NCBI GenBank assembly: GCA_003599625.1
Contig: QZIU01000018.1
Location: 1-45,162, forward strand
Source of the DNA: Candidatus Parcubacteria bacterium
Lineage (GTDB): Bacteria; Patescibacteriota; Minisyncoccia; UBA9983
Length of the DNA stretch: 45,162 bases
Direction of reading: 5' to 3'
Part shown: positions 37,150 to 45,162 of the stretch, piece by piece
Layout: each line of letters begins with the position of its first letter
How positions within the stretch are numbered: position 1 is the first letter of the stretch
Position numbers and translations under genes: made by a program
The notes under the pieces: model-generated
What the model was told of the DNA's origin: nothing
Database searches by the model: none
Seen by the model: the letters and a program-made list of their open reading frames with translations, nothing else

Positions 37150-40100
37150 TTATAAACAGCCAGTATCGTCGCAGAAAATGCCATCGCGATTGTTTCCTGA
37201 CGAATCCTTGGCAGTTGTAAATAGAAAAGACGGGTCATCAAGCCGCAGCCAGAAAATAAGGTCGGAATTGGCTTCCGAGTACTGCATCGGAAAACTGACG
37301 CAGACACCCGGCTGAAAGTTTTCTTCCCTTGCAGCGTCCGAATTTTCGCCAAGGGAACTGCAGGCATCGCCCAGGCCGTCGCCGTCGCAGTCGGTCTGAG
37401 CCGGATTGTAATTTACCGGGCAGTTGTCCTGGTCTGATACGCCGGCAGCCGGGCAGGCGCTGTTGTGTCCGGGGTAACTTCGCTCGTCGCCGTAACCGTC
37501 CCCGTCGACATCGACGCAGAAATCGCAAATGTAGCCCGCCAGGTCATTGTCATAATCCTCCTGATAAGGATTGCAGCAGGGGTGGTTTGTCGGACACAGT
37601 CTGTCAGCCGGGTCGTTGGGATCGGGACCGGTGCAGATTATGCCCGCGGTCTGAGGGGAACAATTGTCCTTCTGGCAGGTGTTAACCGGCGACTGGACAT
37701 CCCAGCGCGAATCAGCGTCGGAGTCGGTGCAGGGGTCGCAAGAATCGCCAAACGGCTGACCATTGGGCCAGACATGGCTGAAATATAAATCCGAAGCGGC
37801 ATCCGAATTAAGCTGGTTTAAATTGCGGACCGTGGGACAATTGTCGTTTTCATCGCAGACAGTGTCGCCGTCGCTGTCAGAGTGGCAGTCAAAATCGCAA
37901 GCATCACCCAAGAGGTCGCTGTCTGAATCGTTCTGGACGGGATTGTAAACGGTCGGGCAATTATCAGTGTCTTCGCAAATGCCGTCGGCATCAAGGTCAT
38001 TACCGTCAACGCATGAATCGCAAATATCGCCGATGCCGTCTTGGTCCAGATCCGCTCCCTGGTCAGGGTTATAACACTGGGACGGCACCAGGCACATTGA
38101 AGGCGGACAATTGTCATCCGAATCAATTATGCCATCGCCGTCAAGGTCGTTTACGCTTGTTCCTGAAACATTAAAACATATGTCTTTTAATATGATATCC
38201 GAAGTTCCGGAAGTTATGCCTGACCAGTCGTATTCAAGATATTCCAGTGAAGCCGAAATATAATATTTATTGAGATCAGAATAATAAGCATATATATAAG
38301 AATCAATCGGACAAGCAAAAAGCTTGTTTTTTTCATCCCAGCAGGTCTGGGAATCAAACGGTTCGGAACAACCGGATACTTTGTTTAAAGGATCTTTGGG
38401 CATTCCTGAACCAATTAAAGAATACGGCTTAAGCGCGGAAAACTGCGGTTTTAGCACCTCATCCCATGACGGCCAGACACTGACGGTATTTTTTCTGACA
38501 TAGGTTCCGCCATTAAGATCGGGAAACAGGTTGAATAACTTTTCATACTGCTTTGAATAAAGATCGATTTCCGACATATCACCGACACGCTTGGCGTCAC
38601 GGGCGATTTTATCCTTTTTGGCCAGACAGACTCCTCCTCCGGCGGCAAAATACATATTCTGCAGCTCTTCGTCTGAAAGCATCCTGTCAAAAATCATTAC
38701 TTCGTCAATAGAACCGGAAAAGCCGGTGCCGATATTAAGATTCGACACGTTTGGATTGGGGGAAGCAAATATGGCCGCTGCATCAGAAATGTTTTCATTT
38801 AGCATGATCTTTAACTGCGTTCCGTCCCAGGCGCAGGCAACGAAATTGTAGCCGGAATTAATCGGCATACCAGCCGTCTGAACAGTACTGCCGTTAAGGC
38901 CGCAGGAAACCTGCCCCAGCGGATTTAATTCTATATAATAGGAATTGCCTTTACTGATAAGATTTGACGAATTTGTAACTTCGGGGTCAAACCACAAGCT
39001 GACAGCGCCGCTTGGCAGATCCAGAAGTTCCGAATCGGCAACAGCCACATAATCGACCAAATCAAAATCAAGTCCGTAGCCGATTCTGCCTACTGTCCAG
39101 GCGGCTCCGTTAAGATCGCTGTTTAAATTGTTGCCGGAAAAATCAGCGGTTCGCAAGCCGGAATTTTCCGAAAACGGAAGGTAAGCGGTTAAACTTTCAT
39201 CCTGACTTAAAGGATTTTCTTCCAGCCGGCAGTCCAGATCGGAACTGCAGGGCTTGCCTATGCTTGAACACTCATTGGCGCTGACGATATTATTGTTAAA
39301 ATTCCAGTTTTCAACCAGCCGGTTATAAACTTCCACTGTTTTTTCATCAGCGCCCTGGTTATATGAAATCAAATAGATATTGCCGAAAATCTGCCCGTCT
39401 ACGTTTGTCGCGCCGACATAGGTTGTCCGGCCGTCCTGCACAGCCTGGTAATTGTCGACACTGGTTCTGGCAGTGCCGCGGTTAGGAACATTGAATTGGC
39501 AGGGACAGGCCCCGTATAAAGCGGCGACTTCCTGGGCGGTCAAGGCACGGCTGTAAATTTTTATTTCATCAAGACGCCCTTCAAAACCGGCGCCAAAAAG
39601 CAAATCGCTCACAGAATAGCTGATTGTCGTAATATCGGTATAATCTTTTGCCTTTTCCTGGCCGTTGTAATAAATTTTTACTTCACCGCGTTTAAAGGTG
39701 GCGGCAAAATGACCCCATTGGGTCAGTACCGCGTCATTGCCTGTCTGAACCGCGGCTGAAGCACCTGCCAGCTGTAAAGTCAGATCTTTGCCGTCAAGCG
39801 CCAGCTGGTAAGCTCCGGGTTTTTGAATCAACAAATCATCCGAATCAAGATCATCTAACGGATTTAGCCAGCCGGTTAAAGTCATTTCTTCTGCCGGATT
39901 TAAGTCGTTGGCATGGATGACAGCGACGTTTTGTGAACCGCCAAAATTAACCGCTGACTTGATGTAGCCGTCTTCTGTCCTTAAGGATTCGTCAGACAAA
40001 GTGCCGTTACGGCTGTTACCGGAAGAATCCAGGGCTGTAACCTGATCCTGCGCATCAGACAGATCGAAATGTTCGTCAAATTTCCAAAATCCTTCCAGTC

Positions 40101-43100
40101 CCTGGTTTGACACCAGAGGATAATCGCTTTCATCAAAACAAATATCATTGTTCGGACAAGTGCCTGAAATATACCAGGTATAAGGGTTCAGATTATGGGG
40201 ATTTTGCATTACCCTGATACCGACAGCGTCATCAGATGTATATTGGCCAAAGCTGATTTTAATTTCCGCCACCGTGAAATTGGAATCATACTGCGGCGGC
40301 TGAAGCCAGTCATTGGTCCAGTCAAGCGAAATGGTCTGCGCGCCGGCTGTAACGACTTCAAAAACCAAAGACGAAGTCGTGGTGCCGGACGCGGCCGGTG
40401 AAATCTGGCCTATCCAGTTTGTATTAAGGTAGATGTTGACGTTATGGCTGATATTAAAAGCCGATAGATCCTGAACCGTGTCATTATTGTGGTTCAGGGA
40501 AGTTAAATCCAGCTGGTAATTGCCCGGGTAAGGAAAATCGAAACTAAATTCAAATTCTCGCGCATCATCATCGTCAGTACAGACGACTTTGCCGTCAGTT
40601 AAGGCAAAAGCTGTGCTGCACAAGGCATCGGCCTCAAGTCCTGATTTGCTGTCAACCACTAAGTCGGCCTGCTGTTCCTGATTGAAAAACAGGAATTCCT
40701 TAAGCTTTTCTCCCTGCCGGCCGACAACTGTCGGGTCCAAAGATATGGCGGGCAAATCGTCGGAAAATCCGGTTCTGCCGGAATCACGGCAGTAAAAAAG
40801 ATCAAAATGAAAATCATTGCAGGCAGTGCCGTCGATATCGCAGTATCCCGGTTCACCCACGCTGTCGGAATCACTGAAAGGAAAGGAATCAAAGGAAGGC
40901 CAGGGGTTGCTGCAGATAAAATTGGTAATAGTTACTTTTCTGCGGGCAGTTGATGTTTCTGAACCAACGATGTAATTGGCAATCGCCTCAAGCTGAGACG
41001 TGCCGTTTTTGGCAAAAGGAAAGACTTCCGTGGTATTACCCCCGTCAATGGTAATATCGAAGATATTATCATTATCAATTTCATTCCAGGTGTACAAGGC
41101 GGCAACTTCTGTCGGTTCCTCGTCGACGGCCGAAACGTCATAGCACTGGGCCTGATAAATATGCTGGTTGCCTTCAAATACCGGGTCAGCATCGTCTTCA
41201 CAGCCGACGCCCGTGCAGGTAAAAAAGTCGCTTTGGGAAACCTGCGGCTCATCGCCGTTTCTGGTAATTTCAACTTCCAGATAATTGCAGTCGCAAAAGT
41301 CATCGGTGGTTGAAAAAGTCCAGCTGTAGCCATCCTGCGTTTCACAGGTAAAGCCGTCGCAATCATCGTCAGTTGAACAGAAATTTCCGTCATTAACTCC
41401 GCCGTTGCAGGTGCTGGCTCCTATCGGAGCATTATGCTCGTTTTTGATGCCGAAAGGTCCGCCGGCCAAAAACATTCTGTAAGTTGTTCCTGGTTTTAAA
41501 TAAGTCGTAAATCCCGCATTATCGCAGGAACCGGTCTGGCAGTCCGCATTGGTCAGACAAAGTTGTCCTGACACAGGGCTGTCCTGGCTGCAGGTGCCGT
41601 AATTGAAATTTTTAATTCTTAGTTTGCTTGTCTGGCCCAGGGAATAATATTCAATTCCGGTTCTGCAGGAACCGCCCGGGCAGTCGTTGTTTTCATCGCA
41701 GGGAAGACTATCATTTACGCCTCCGACGCAGATCTGGTCGCCGATAATATTGTTTAAATAATCGGCTGCAGCGGGACAAGCGCCCTGGCATTCATTTAAA
41801 ACCACATTGGTGTATTTATGCTTGTTGGCCTCGTCTTCTCGCGACATAACTGTTCCGTCGTCCAGGTGTTGGTTAAAGACAGCTGATATCTGGCCGTTTC
41901 TGCACATCATTTCGCCGTCATTCGGCGCGGTCTCCGTGACCAAAGGATAATAACAGGGGTAATCGGTGGTGGTAAAACTCCATTCACAATATCCTGCCGG
42001 CCAGATGTCGTTTGAGCAATCCAAATTCAGGCCGTCAGCTGATACGACATACTGCGGCGGCTGATTTAAAGTCACGGTGTAAGTCGTATTAGGACGCCAC
42101 CAGTTGTAAATGATGTTTTCGCAATTTAAAGATGTGCAGTCGGAATTGCCGTAGCAGATTTCGCCGTTATCGCTGCAAAAGCCGTGCAGCGGAGGAGTAA
42201 ATCTCACTGTTTTTTTGTCACCGATATAGGAAAAGTTGCTGTTGATTTCCGAAAGTCCCGCCGTAGAAAGATTTCTGCCCACATCAGCTGAATGGTTACT
42301 GACTATATTTACGTTTTCCGGAAAACTGTCGTAAATATTGGACAGATCAGGCACGTTAGAACCCGGTCTGGTTTCCCTGATTTTCTGGCTGGTTGAAATT
42401 TCCAGCGGCTGGTCTAAACATACCGTGGCTGCGCCGTCTTCCGGTTGATATGTAATTACCTGAAAACCGGGGGTGGTCTTAATTACGGTCAATTTTCCCT
42501 CGCCGGTTTTTGATGAAAACCCGTAAAAATCCCCGGCGGTCGCTTCGATTTCGGTGTATCTTTTTTCTTCCGTAATCCCCCAGTCAAGCCCGTCATCTGT
42601 TAAAACCAGCTGGTATTGGCCGGCATCCGAAGGGTCCCTGTATTCATAATAAGAACCTTCATTTAAGCAGCCCCGATTTAAACAGATATTTGTGGCTGTA
42701 TCATAAAGGCAGAAAGGATTATCAACGCAGCTGCCGGGTAAAAGAAGCGAACAGCTGTGAGTGTCCGGGTCGTCATCTGTTCCGCTGCAGCCGTCGCCTG
42801 AAGCCGCATTGCCGTCATCGCAATCTTCTCCGAATTCTCTGATGCCGTTGCCGCAAACCGGCTGGTCGTAACTCATATTGCCAAAAGCGGTTAAAGTGGC
42901 GTCAAGACACGGGCGTTTATAGCATTCATCGGCTATATCATCCCAAAAACAACTCTGGCCGTAATACGGCGTTCCGTCATCGGCAAACGGGCTCAGACAT
43001 TCAACTTCCACCTGGTCCCGGCAGAGGTCCGGCGCATCAGTGCTTGGTGCCGAGCAACCAGGGTCAGTAAAGCCAAAGCTGTCGCATTCTTCGCCCAGGC

Positions 43101-43713
43101 CGACAATGCCGTCGCCGCAAAGGGATTTTCCCGGGACACTGCCTGAAAAAGTGCACCAATCAGTGCAGCCGTCGCTTTCATCTGCGTTGGGTTCAGCGCC
43201 AAAATCGCATTCTTCGCCCAATTCCTTAAAGCCGTTGCCGCAGCTTGACTGGCCGGGGAAAAAATTCCTGCTGCCTTCGTTTAAACAGATATTGGAACAA
43301 TAATCGCCGGCTGATGAATTGCCGTCATCGCAATCCTCGCCGTTTTCCAAAATTTTATTGCCGCAGCAATTCAGGGTTATCTGACCGAAAAAAACATTGT
43401 CAACATACATTACATCTCCGGGCGAAGCGTCGGCTAATACCGCCTCATAGCTGATAAAATCATCAAAAGTCGAAAATTTGATCTGGTGTTTTACCCACTG
43501 ATTTACCGTGTAAACCGGTTCTGACTGGGATATTAAAACACAAGGCATGGTTTCCGTCGGCGCGCTGCATACCGTAATATAAGAATAAGCTCCCCAGGTG
43601 CTGTAAGGAATATAAGTCCACATTTCCAATACATAATCAGCGGCCTTTACCGATACGCCGAGCAAAAAAGAAACGCAAACAATTGTCAGAATTAAATATT
43701 TTTTCATTATCAA
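37150..43713 (-). CDS. giant secreted Cys-rich protein: DUF4215-like repeats, Big_5-like, LamG domains, pseudopilin-like module, TSP3 repeats
   Basis: 2187-aa ORF; CGNKILENGEDCDDGNSSAGDYCS; CVGGVNDSLPCDENNDCPGGSC; two LamG regions; IARDAKRVGDMSEIDLYSKQYEK...; DNCPTVYNPVQNDSDSDLLGDACD. Confidence 0.85.
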   Translation of the reverse strand: MIMKKYLILTIVCVSFLLGVSVKAADYVLEMWTYIPYSTWGAYSYITVCSAPTETMPCVLISQSEPVYTVNQWVKHQIKFSTFDDFISYEAVLADASPGDVMYVDNVFFGQITLNCCGNKILENGEDCDDGNSSAGDYCSNICLNEGSRNFFPGQSSCGNGFKELGEECDFGAEPNADESDGCTDWCTFSGSVPGKSLCGDGIVGLGEECDSFGFTDPGCSAPSTDAPDLCRDQVEVECLSPFADDGTPYYGQSCFWDDIADECYKRPCLDATLTAFGNMSYDQPVCGNGIREFGEDCDDGNAASGDGCSGTDDDPDTHSCSLLLPGSCVDNPFCLYDTATNICLNRGCLNEGSYYEYRDPSDAGQYQLVLTDDGLDWGITEEKRYTEIEATAGDFYGFSSKTGEGKLTVIKTTPGFQVITYQPEDGAATVCLDQPLEISTSQKIRETRPGSNVPDLSNIYDSFPENVNIVSNHSADVGRNLSTAGLSEINSNFSYIGDKKTVRFTPPLHGFCSDNGEICYGNSDCTSLNCENIIYNWWRPNTTYTVTLNQPPQYVVSADGLNLDCSNDIWPAGYCEWSFTTTDYPCYYPLVTETAPNDGEMMCRNGQISAVFNQHLDDGTVMSREDEANKHKYTNVVLNECQGACPAAADYLNNIIGDQICVGGVNDSLPCDENNDCPGGSCRTGIEYYSLGQTSKLRIKNFNYGTCSQDSPVSGQLCLTNADCQTGSCDNAGFTTYLKPGTTYRMFLAGGPFGIKNEHNAPIGASTCNGGVNDGNFCSTDDDCDGFTCETQDGYSWTFSTTDDFCDCNYLEVEITRNGDEPQVSQSDFFTCTGVGCEDDADPVFEGNQHIYQAQCYDVSAVDEEPTEVAALYTWNEIDNDNIFDITIDGGNTTEVFPFAKNGTSQLEAIANYIVGSETSTARRKVTITNFICSNPWPSFDSFPFSDSDSVGEPGYCDIDGTACNDFHFDLFYCRDSGRTGFSDDLPAISLDPTVVGRQGEKLKEFLFFNQEQQADLVVDSKSGLEADALCSTAFALTDGKVVCTDDDDAREFEFSFDFPYPGNYQLDLTSLNHNNDTVQDLSAFNISHNVNIYLNTNWIGQISPAASGTTTSSLVFEVVTAGAQTISLDWTNDWLQPPQYDSNFTVAEIKISFGQYTSDDAVGIRVMQNPHNLNPYTWYISGTCPNNDICFDESDYPLVSNQGLEGFWKFDEHFDLSDAQDQVTALDSSGNSRNGTLSDESLRTEDGYIKSAVNFGGSQNVAVIHANDLNPAEEMTLTGWLNPLDDLDSDDLLIQKPGAYQLALDGKDLTLQLAGASAAVQTGNDAVLTQWGHFAATFKRGEVKIYYNGQEKAKDYTDITTISYSVSDLLFGAGFEGRLDEIKIYSRALTAQEVAALYGACPCQFNVPNRGTARTSVDNYQAVQDGRTTYVGATNVDGQIFGNIYLISYNQGADEKTVEVYNRLVENWNFNNNIVSANECSSIGKPCSSDLDCRLEENPLSQDESLTAYLPFSENSGLRTADFSGNNLNSDLNGAAWTVGRIGYGLDFDLVDYVAVADSELLDLPSGAVSLWFDPEVTNSSNLISKGNSYYIELNPLGQVSCGLNGSTVQTAGMPINSGYNFVACAWDGTQLKIMLNENISDAAAIFASPNPNVSNLNIGTGFSGSIDEVMIFDRMLSDEELQNMYFAAGGGVCLAKKDKIARDAKRVGDMSEIDLYSKQYEKLFNLFPDLNGGTYVRKNTVSVWPSWDEVLKPQFSALKPYSLIGSGMPKDPLNKVSGCSEPFDSQTCWDEKNKLFACPIDSYIYAYYSDLNKYYISASLEYLEYDWSGITSGTSDIILKDICFNVSGTSVNDLDGDGIIDSDDNCPPSMCLVPSQCYNPDQGADLDQDGIGDICDSCVDGNDLDADGICEDTDNCPTVYNPVQNDSDSDLLGDACDFDCHSDSDGDTVCDENDNCPTVRNLNQLNSDAASDLYFSHVWPNGQPFGDSCDPCTDSDADSRWDVQSPVNTCQKDNCSPQTAGIICTGPDPNDPADRLCPTNHPCCNPYQEDYDNDLAGYICDFCVDVDGDGYGDERSYPGHNSACPAAGVSDQDNCPVNYNPAQTDCDGDGLGDACSSLGENSDAAREENFQPGVCVSFPMQYSEANSDLIFWLRLDDPSFLFTTAKDSSGNNRDGIFCDDTGCL

Positions 43714-43725
43714 TAATTTATTGGG

Positions 43726-44142
43726 TTACTTCTTCTGCCTTAATTTTTCTAACGCCTCGTCATAATCGGAAATTCCGTCACTGTCCGAATCAGGATTAAA
43801 AGGGTCGGTTTCGTAAATTATAATTTCATAATAATCGGTCAGTTTATCGTTGTCCGGATCGGCATTTTTCGGGTCAGTGTTGTAAATCCTGACTTCATTG
43901 GCATCGCCTAAGCCATCGCCGTCAGTATCAGCGGAATTTTTGTTCGTGCCCAGGCTGTTTTCTTCAAGGTCTGACAATGCGTCATCGTCAGAATCCATGT
44001 CCGCGGAGGCTTTTTGCTCTTCTGGGCGTTGGTTTAAAATTCTCATCTTAAAAACTTCCGTATAAAAAACAGCGAACATCAAAGAAAGGGCGGCCAAAAC
44101 AATTACAACGGTGGTAATAAATATTAATCTTTTTTTAAACAT
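43726..44142 (-). CDS. small single-TM TSP3-repeat protein
   Basis: TM FITTVVIVLAALSLMFAVFY; DSDDDALSDLEENSLGTNKNSADTDGDGLGDANEVRIYNTDP. Confidence 0.83.
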   Translation of the reverse strand: MFKKRLIFITTVVIVLAALSLMFAVFYTEVFKMRILNQRPEEQKASADMDSDDDALSDLEENSLGTNKNSADTDGDGLGDANEVRIYNTDPKNADPDNDKLTDYYEIIIYETDPFNPDSDSDGISDYDEALEKLRQKK

Positions 44143-44163
44143 ATAACAATTCAGTTTAATCTT

Positions 44164-45162
44164 TTAATAGGATTGATATAACATTCTAATTTCCTGGGCT
44201 GTTAATCCCCGGTTAAATAATCTTATTTCGTCATATCTGCCGTTATACCATTGTGCAAGCAAATTACTAAAACCTGACTGACCAAAAACAAATTGCCTGG
44301 TGTTAGCGTGAGATGGATTATATTCAATTAAATCAGGATAACCGTCTTCGAAAGTATGATCTATTACTTCTGTGCCGTTTAAATAAAACCTGTAATAAGT
44401 GCCATCATCAACAATTGTATACATAGTCCAGGAACTTGAACTAGACTCTGTCAATCCTGGTTGTAATCTTTGATAATTACTACCGTTTGCAAAATTTAAG
44501 CCCGAATCATAACTACTGAATGGATTAGCATAATTCCATTGTGATGAATCTTTAAAGCCAAAAGTCGGCCTGTCTAAAGCTATACTGGGCCTGACCCATA
44601 AATTTAAGGTAAATTGGGGCGCTAATAAATCTGTTACATATTGTAAAGGCAAAGCCATATCATCACCTAAACCATCTAAACTTAAGGCGTAAGCGGAATT
44701 CCTGCCTCCGGTTACTATGCTGGCGTCGCCTTCAAGAATACCGTTGTCATAGGTTGGGCCCCAGCTGTCATTGGCATTGCCTGAATTAAATCCCCAGTAT
44801 GATTTCAGTGAAAGCAAAGTCCAGTTAATAGCCGTGCAATCGGCACTACAGGATGAAACAGGATAATCGCACACTTCATTGACACCTGAAGAATTTGGCC
44901 TCTGAACTGTACCGTCGCCGCAATAAGTACAGCTCGGGTCATTCATGTCAAATATATCGTCACAGTTATTATCTATACCGTCAAAACAATCTTCCGTCGC
45001 TCCCGGATAAACTGCGTCATCTGTATCATCACAATCAGTATTTGAAGAAGAATAACCCGGACCAGGCAAACTACAGCTTATTTGAGACGCGCCAGCTCCA
45101 TAACCGTCCAGATCTGCATCTCTATAAATAGTATATTGCGTCATTCCCTCATCGATCTGACC
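44164..45162 (-). CDS. giant secreted protein, C-terminal part: MopE-type metal-binding motif + LamG (N-terminus beyond window)
   Basis: reading frame open to window edge (GQIDEGMTQYTIYRDADLDGYG...); NTDCDDTDDAVYPGATEDCFDGIDNNCDD; LamG with YNGRYDEIRLFNRGLTAQEIRMLYQ. Confidence 0.82.
   Translation of the reverse strand, partial: GQIDEGMTQYTIYRDADLDGYGAGASQISCSLPGPGYSSSNTDCDDTDDAVYPGATEDCFDGIDNNCDDIFDMNDPSCTYCGDGTVQRPNSSGVNEVCDYPVSSCSADCTAINWTLLSLKSYWGFNSGNANDSWGPTYDNGILEGDASIVTGGRNSAYALSLDGLGDDMALPLQYVTDLLAPQFTLNLWVRPSIALDRPTFGFKDSSQWNYANPFSSYDSGLNFANGSNYQRLQPGLTESSSSSWTMYTIVDDGTYYRFYLNGTEVIDHTFEDGYPDLIEYNPSHANTRQFVFGQSGFSNLLAQWYNGRYDEIRLFNRGLTAQEIRMLYQSY

Overview
The window looks like a Patescibacteria/CPR-type bacterial chromosome segment: compact, almost all genes on the minus strand, standard code. 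From left to right it contains: (i) an adenine/MTA salvage cluster (PfkB kinase, MTA phosphorylase, APRT) with an embedded REP-associated (RAYT/Y1) transposase; (ii) glnA on the plus strand; (iii) a short plus-strand stretch with its own sigma70-like promoter, an 11-bp closing helix and a palindromic terminator that looks like an unannotated structured ncRNA; (iv) two NDP-sugar SDR genes, glmS, a GNAT, prfB with an intact +1 frameshift site, an HtrA protease and an MGMT-like protein; (v) a B12 acquisition/use locus at about 12.9-22.3 kb: two cobalamin riboswitches, a transcobalamin-like secreted protein (alpha/alpha-toroid repeats plus DUF4430), two further DUF4430 proteins, a DUF6580/ECF-S-like membrane protein, cobO and B12-dependent RNR (nrdJ). 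Both riboswitch promoters carry a perfect DnaA box (TTATCCACA) at nearly the same spacing; (vi) ftsZ, ftsA, dgkA, ybeY; (vii) about 19 kb of giant secreted LamG/TSP3/Cys-rich surface proteins interleaved with small single-TM TSP3 proteins. The strongest candidates for something undescribed are the DnaA-box plus riboswitch B12-capture regulon with transcobalamin architecture, the ncRNA at ~4.70-4.92 kb, and the modular giant-surface-protein array. All assignments are by eye; no searches were run.
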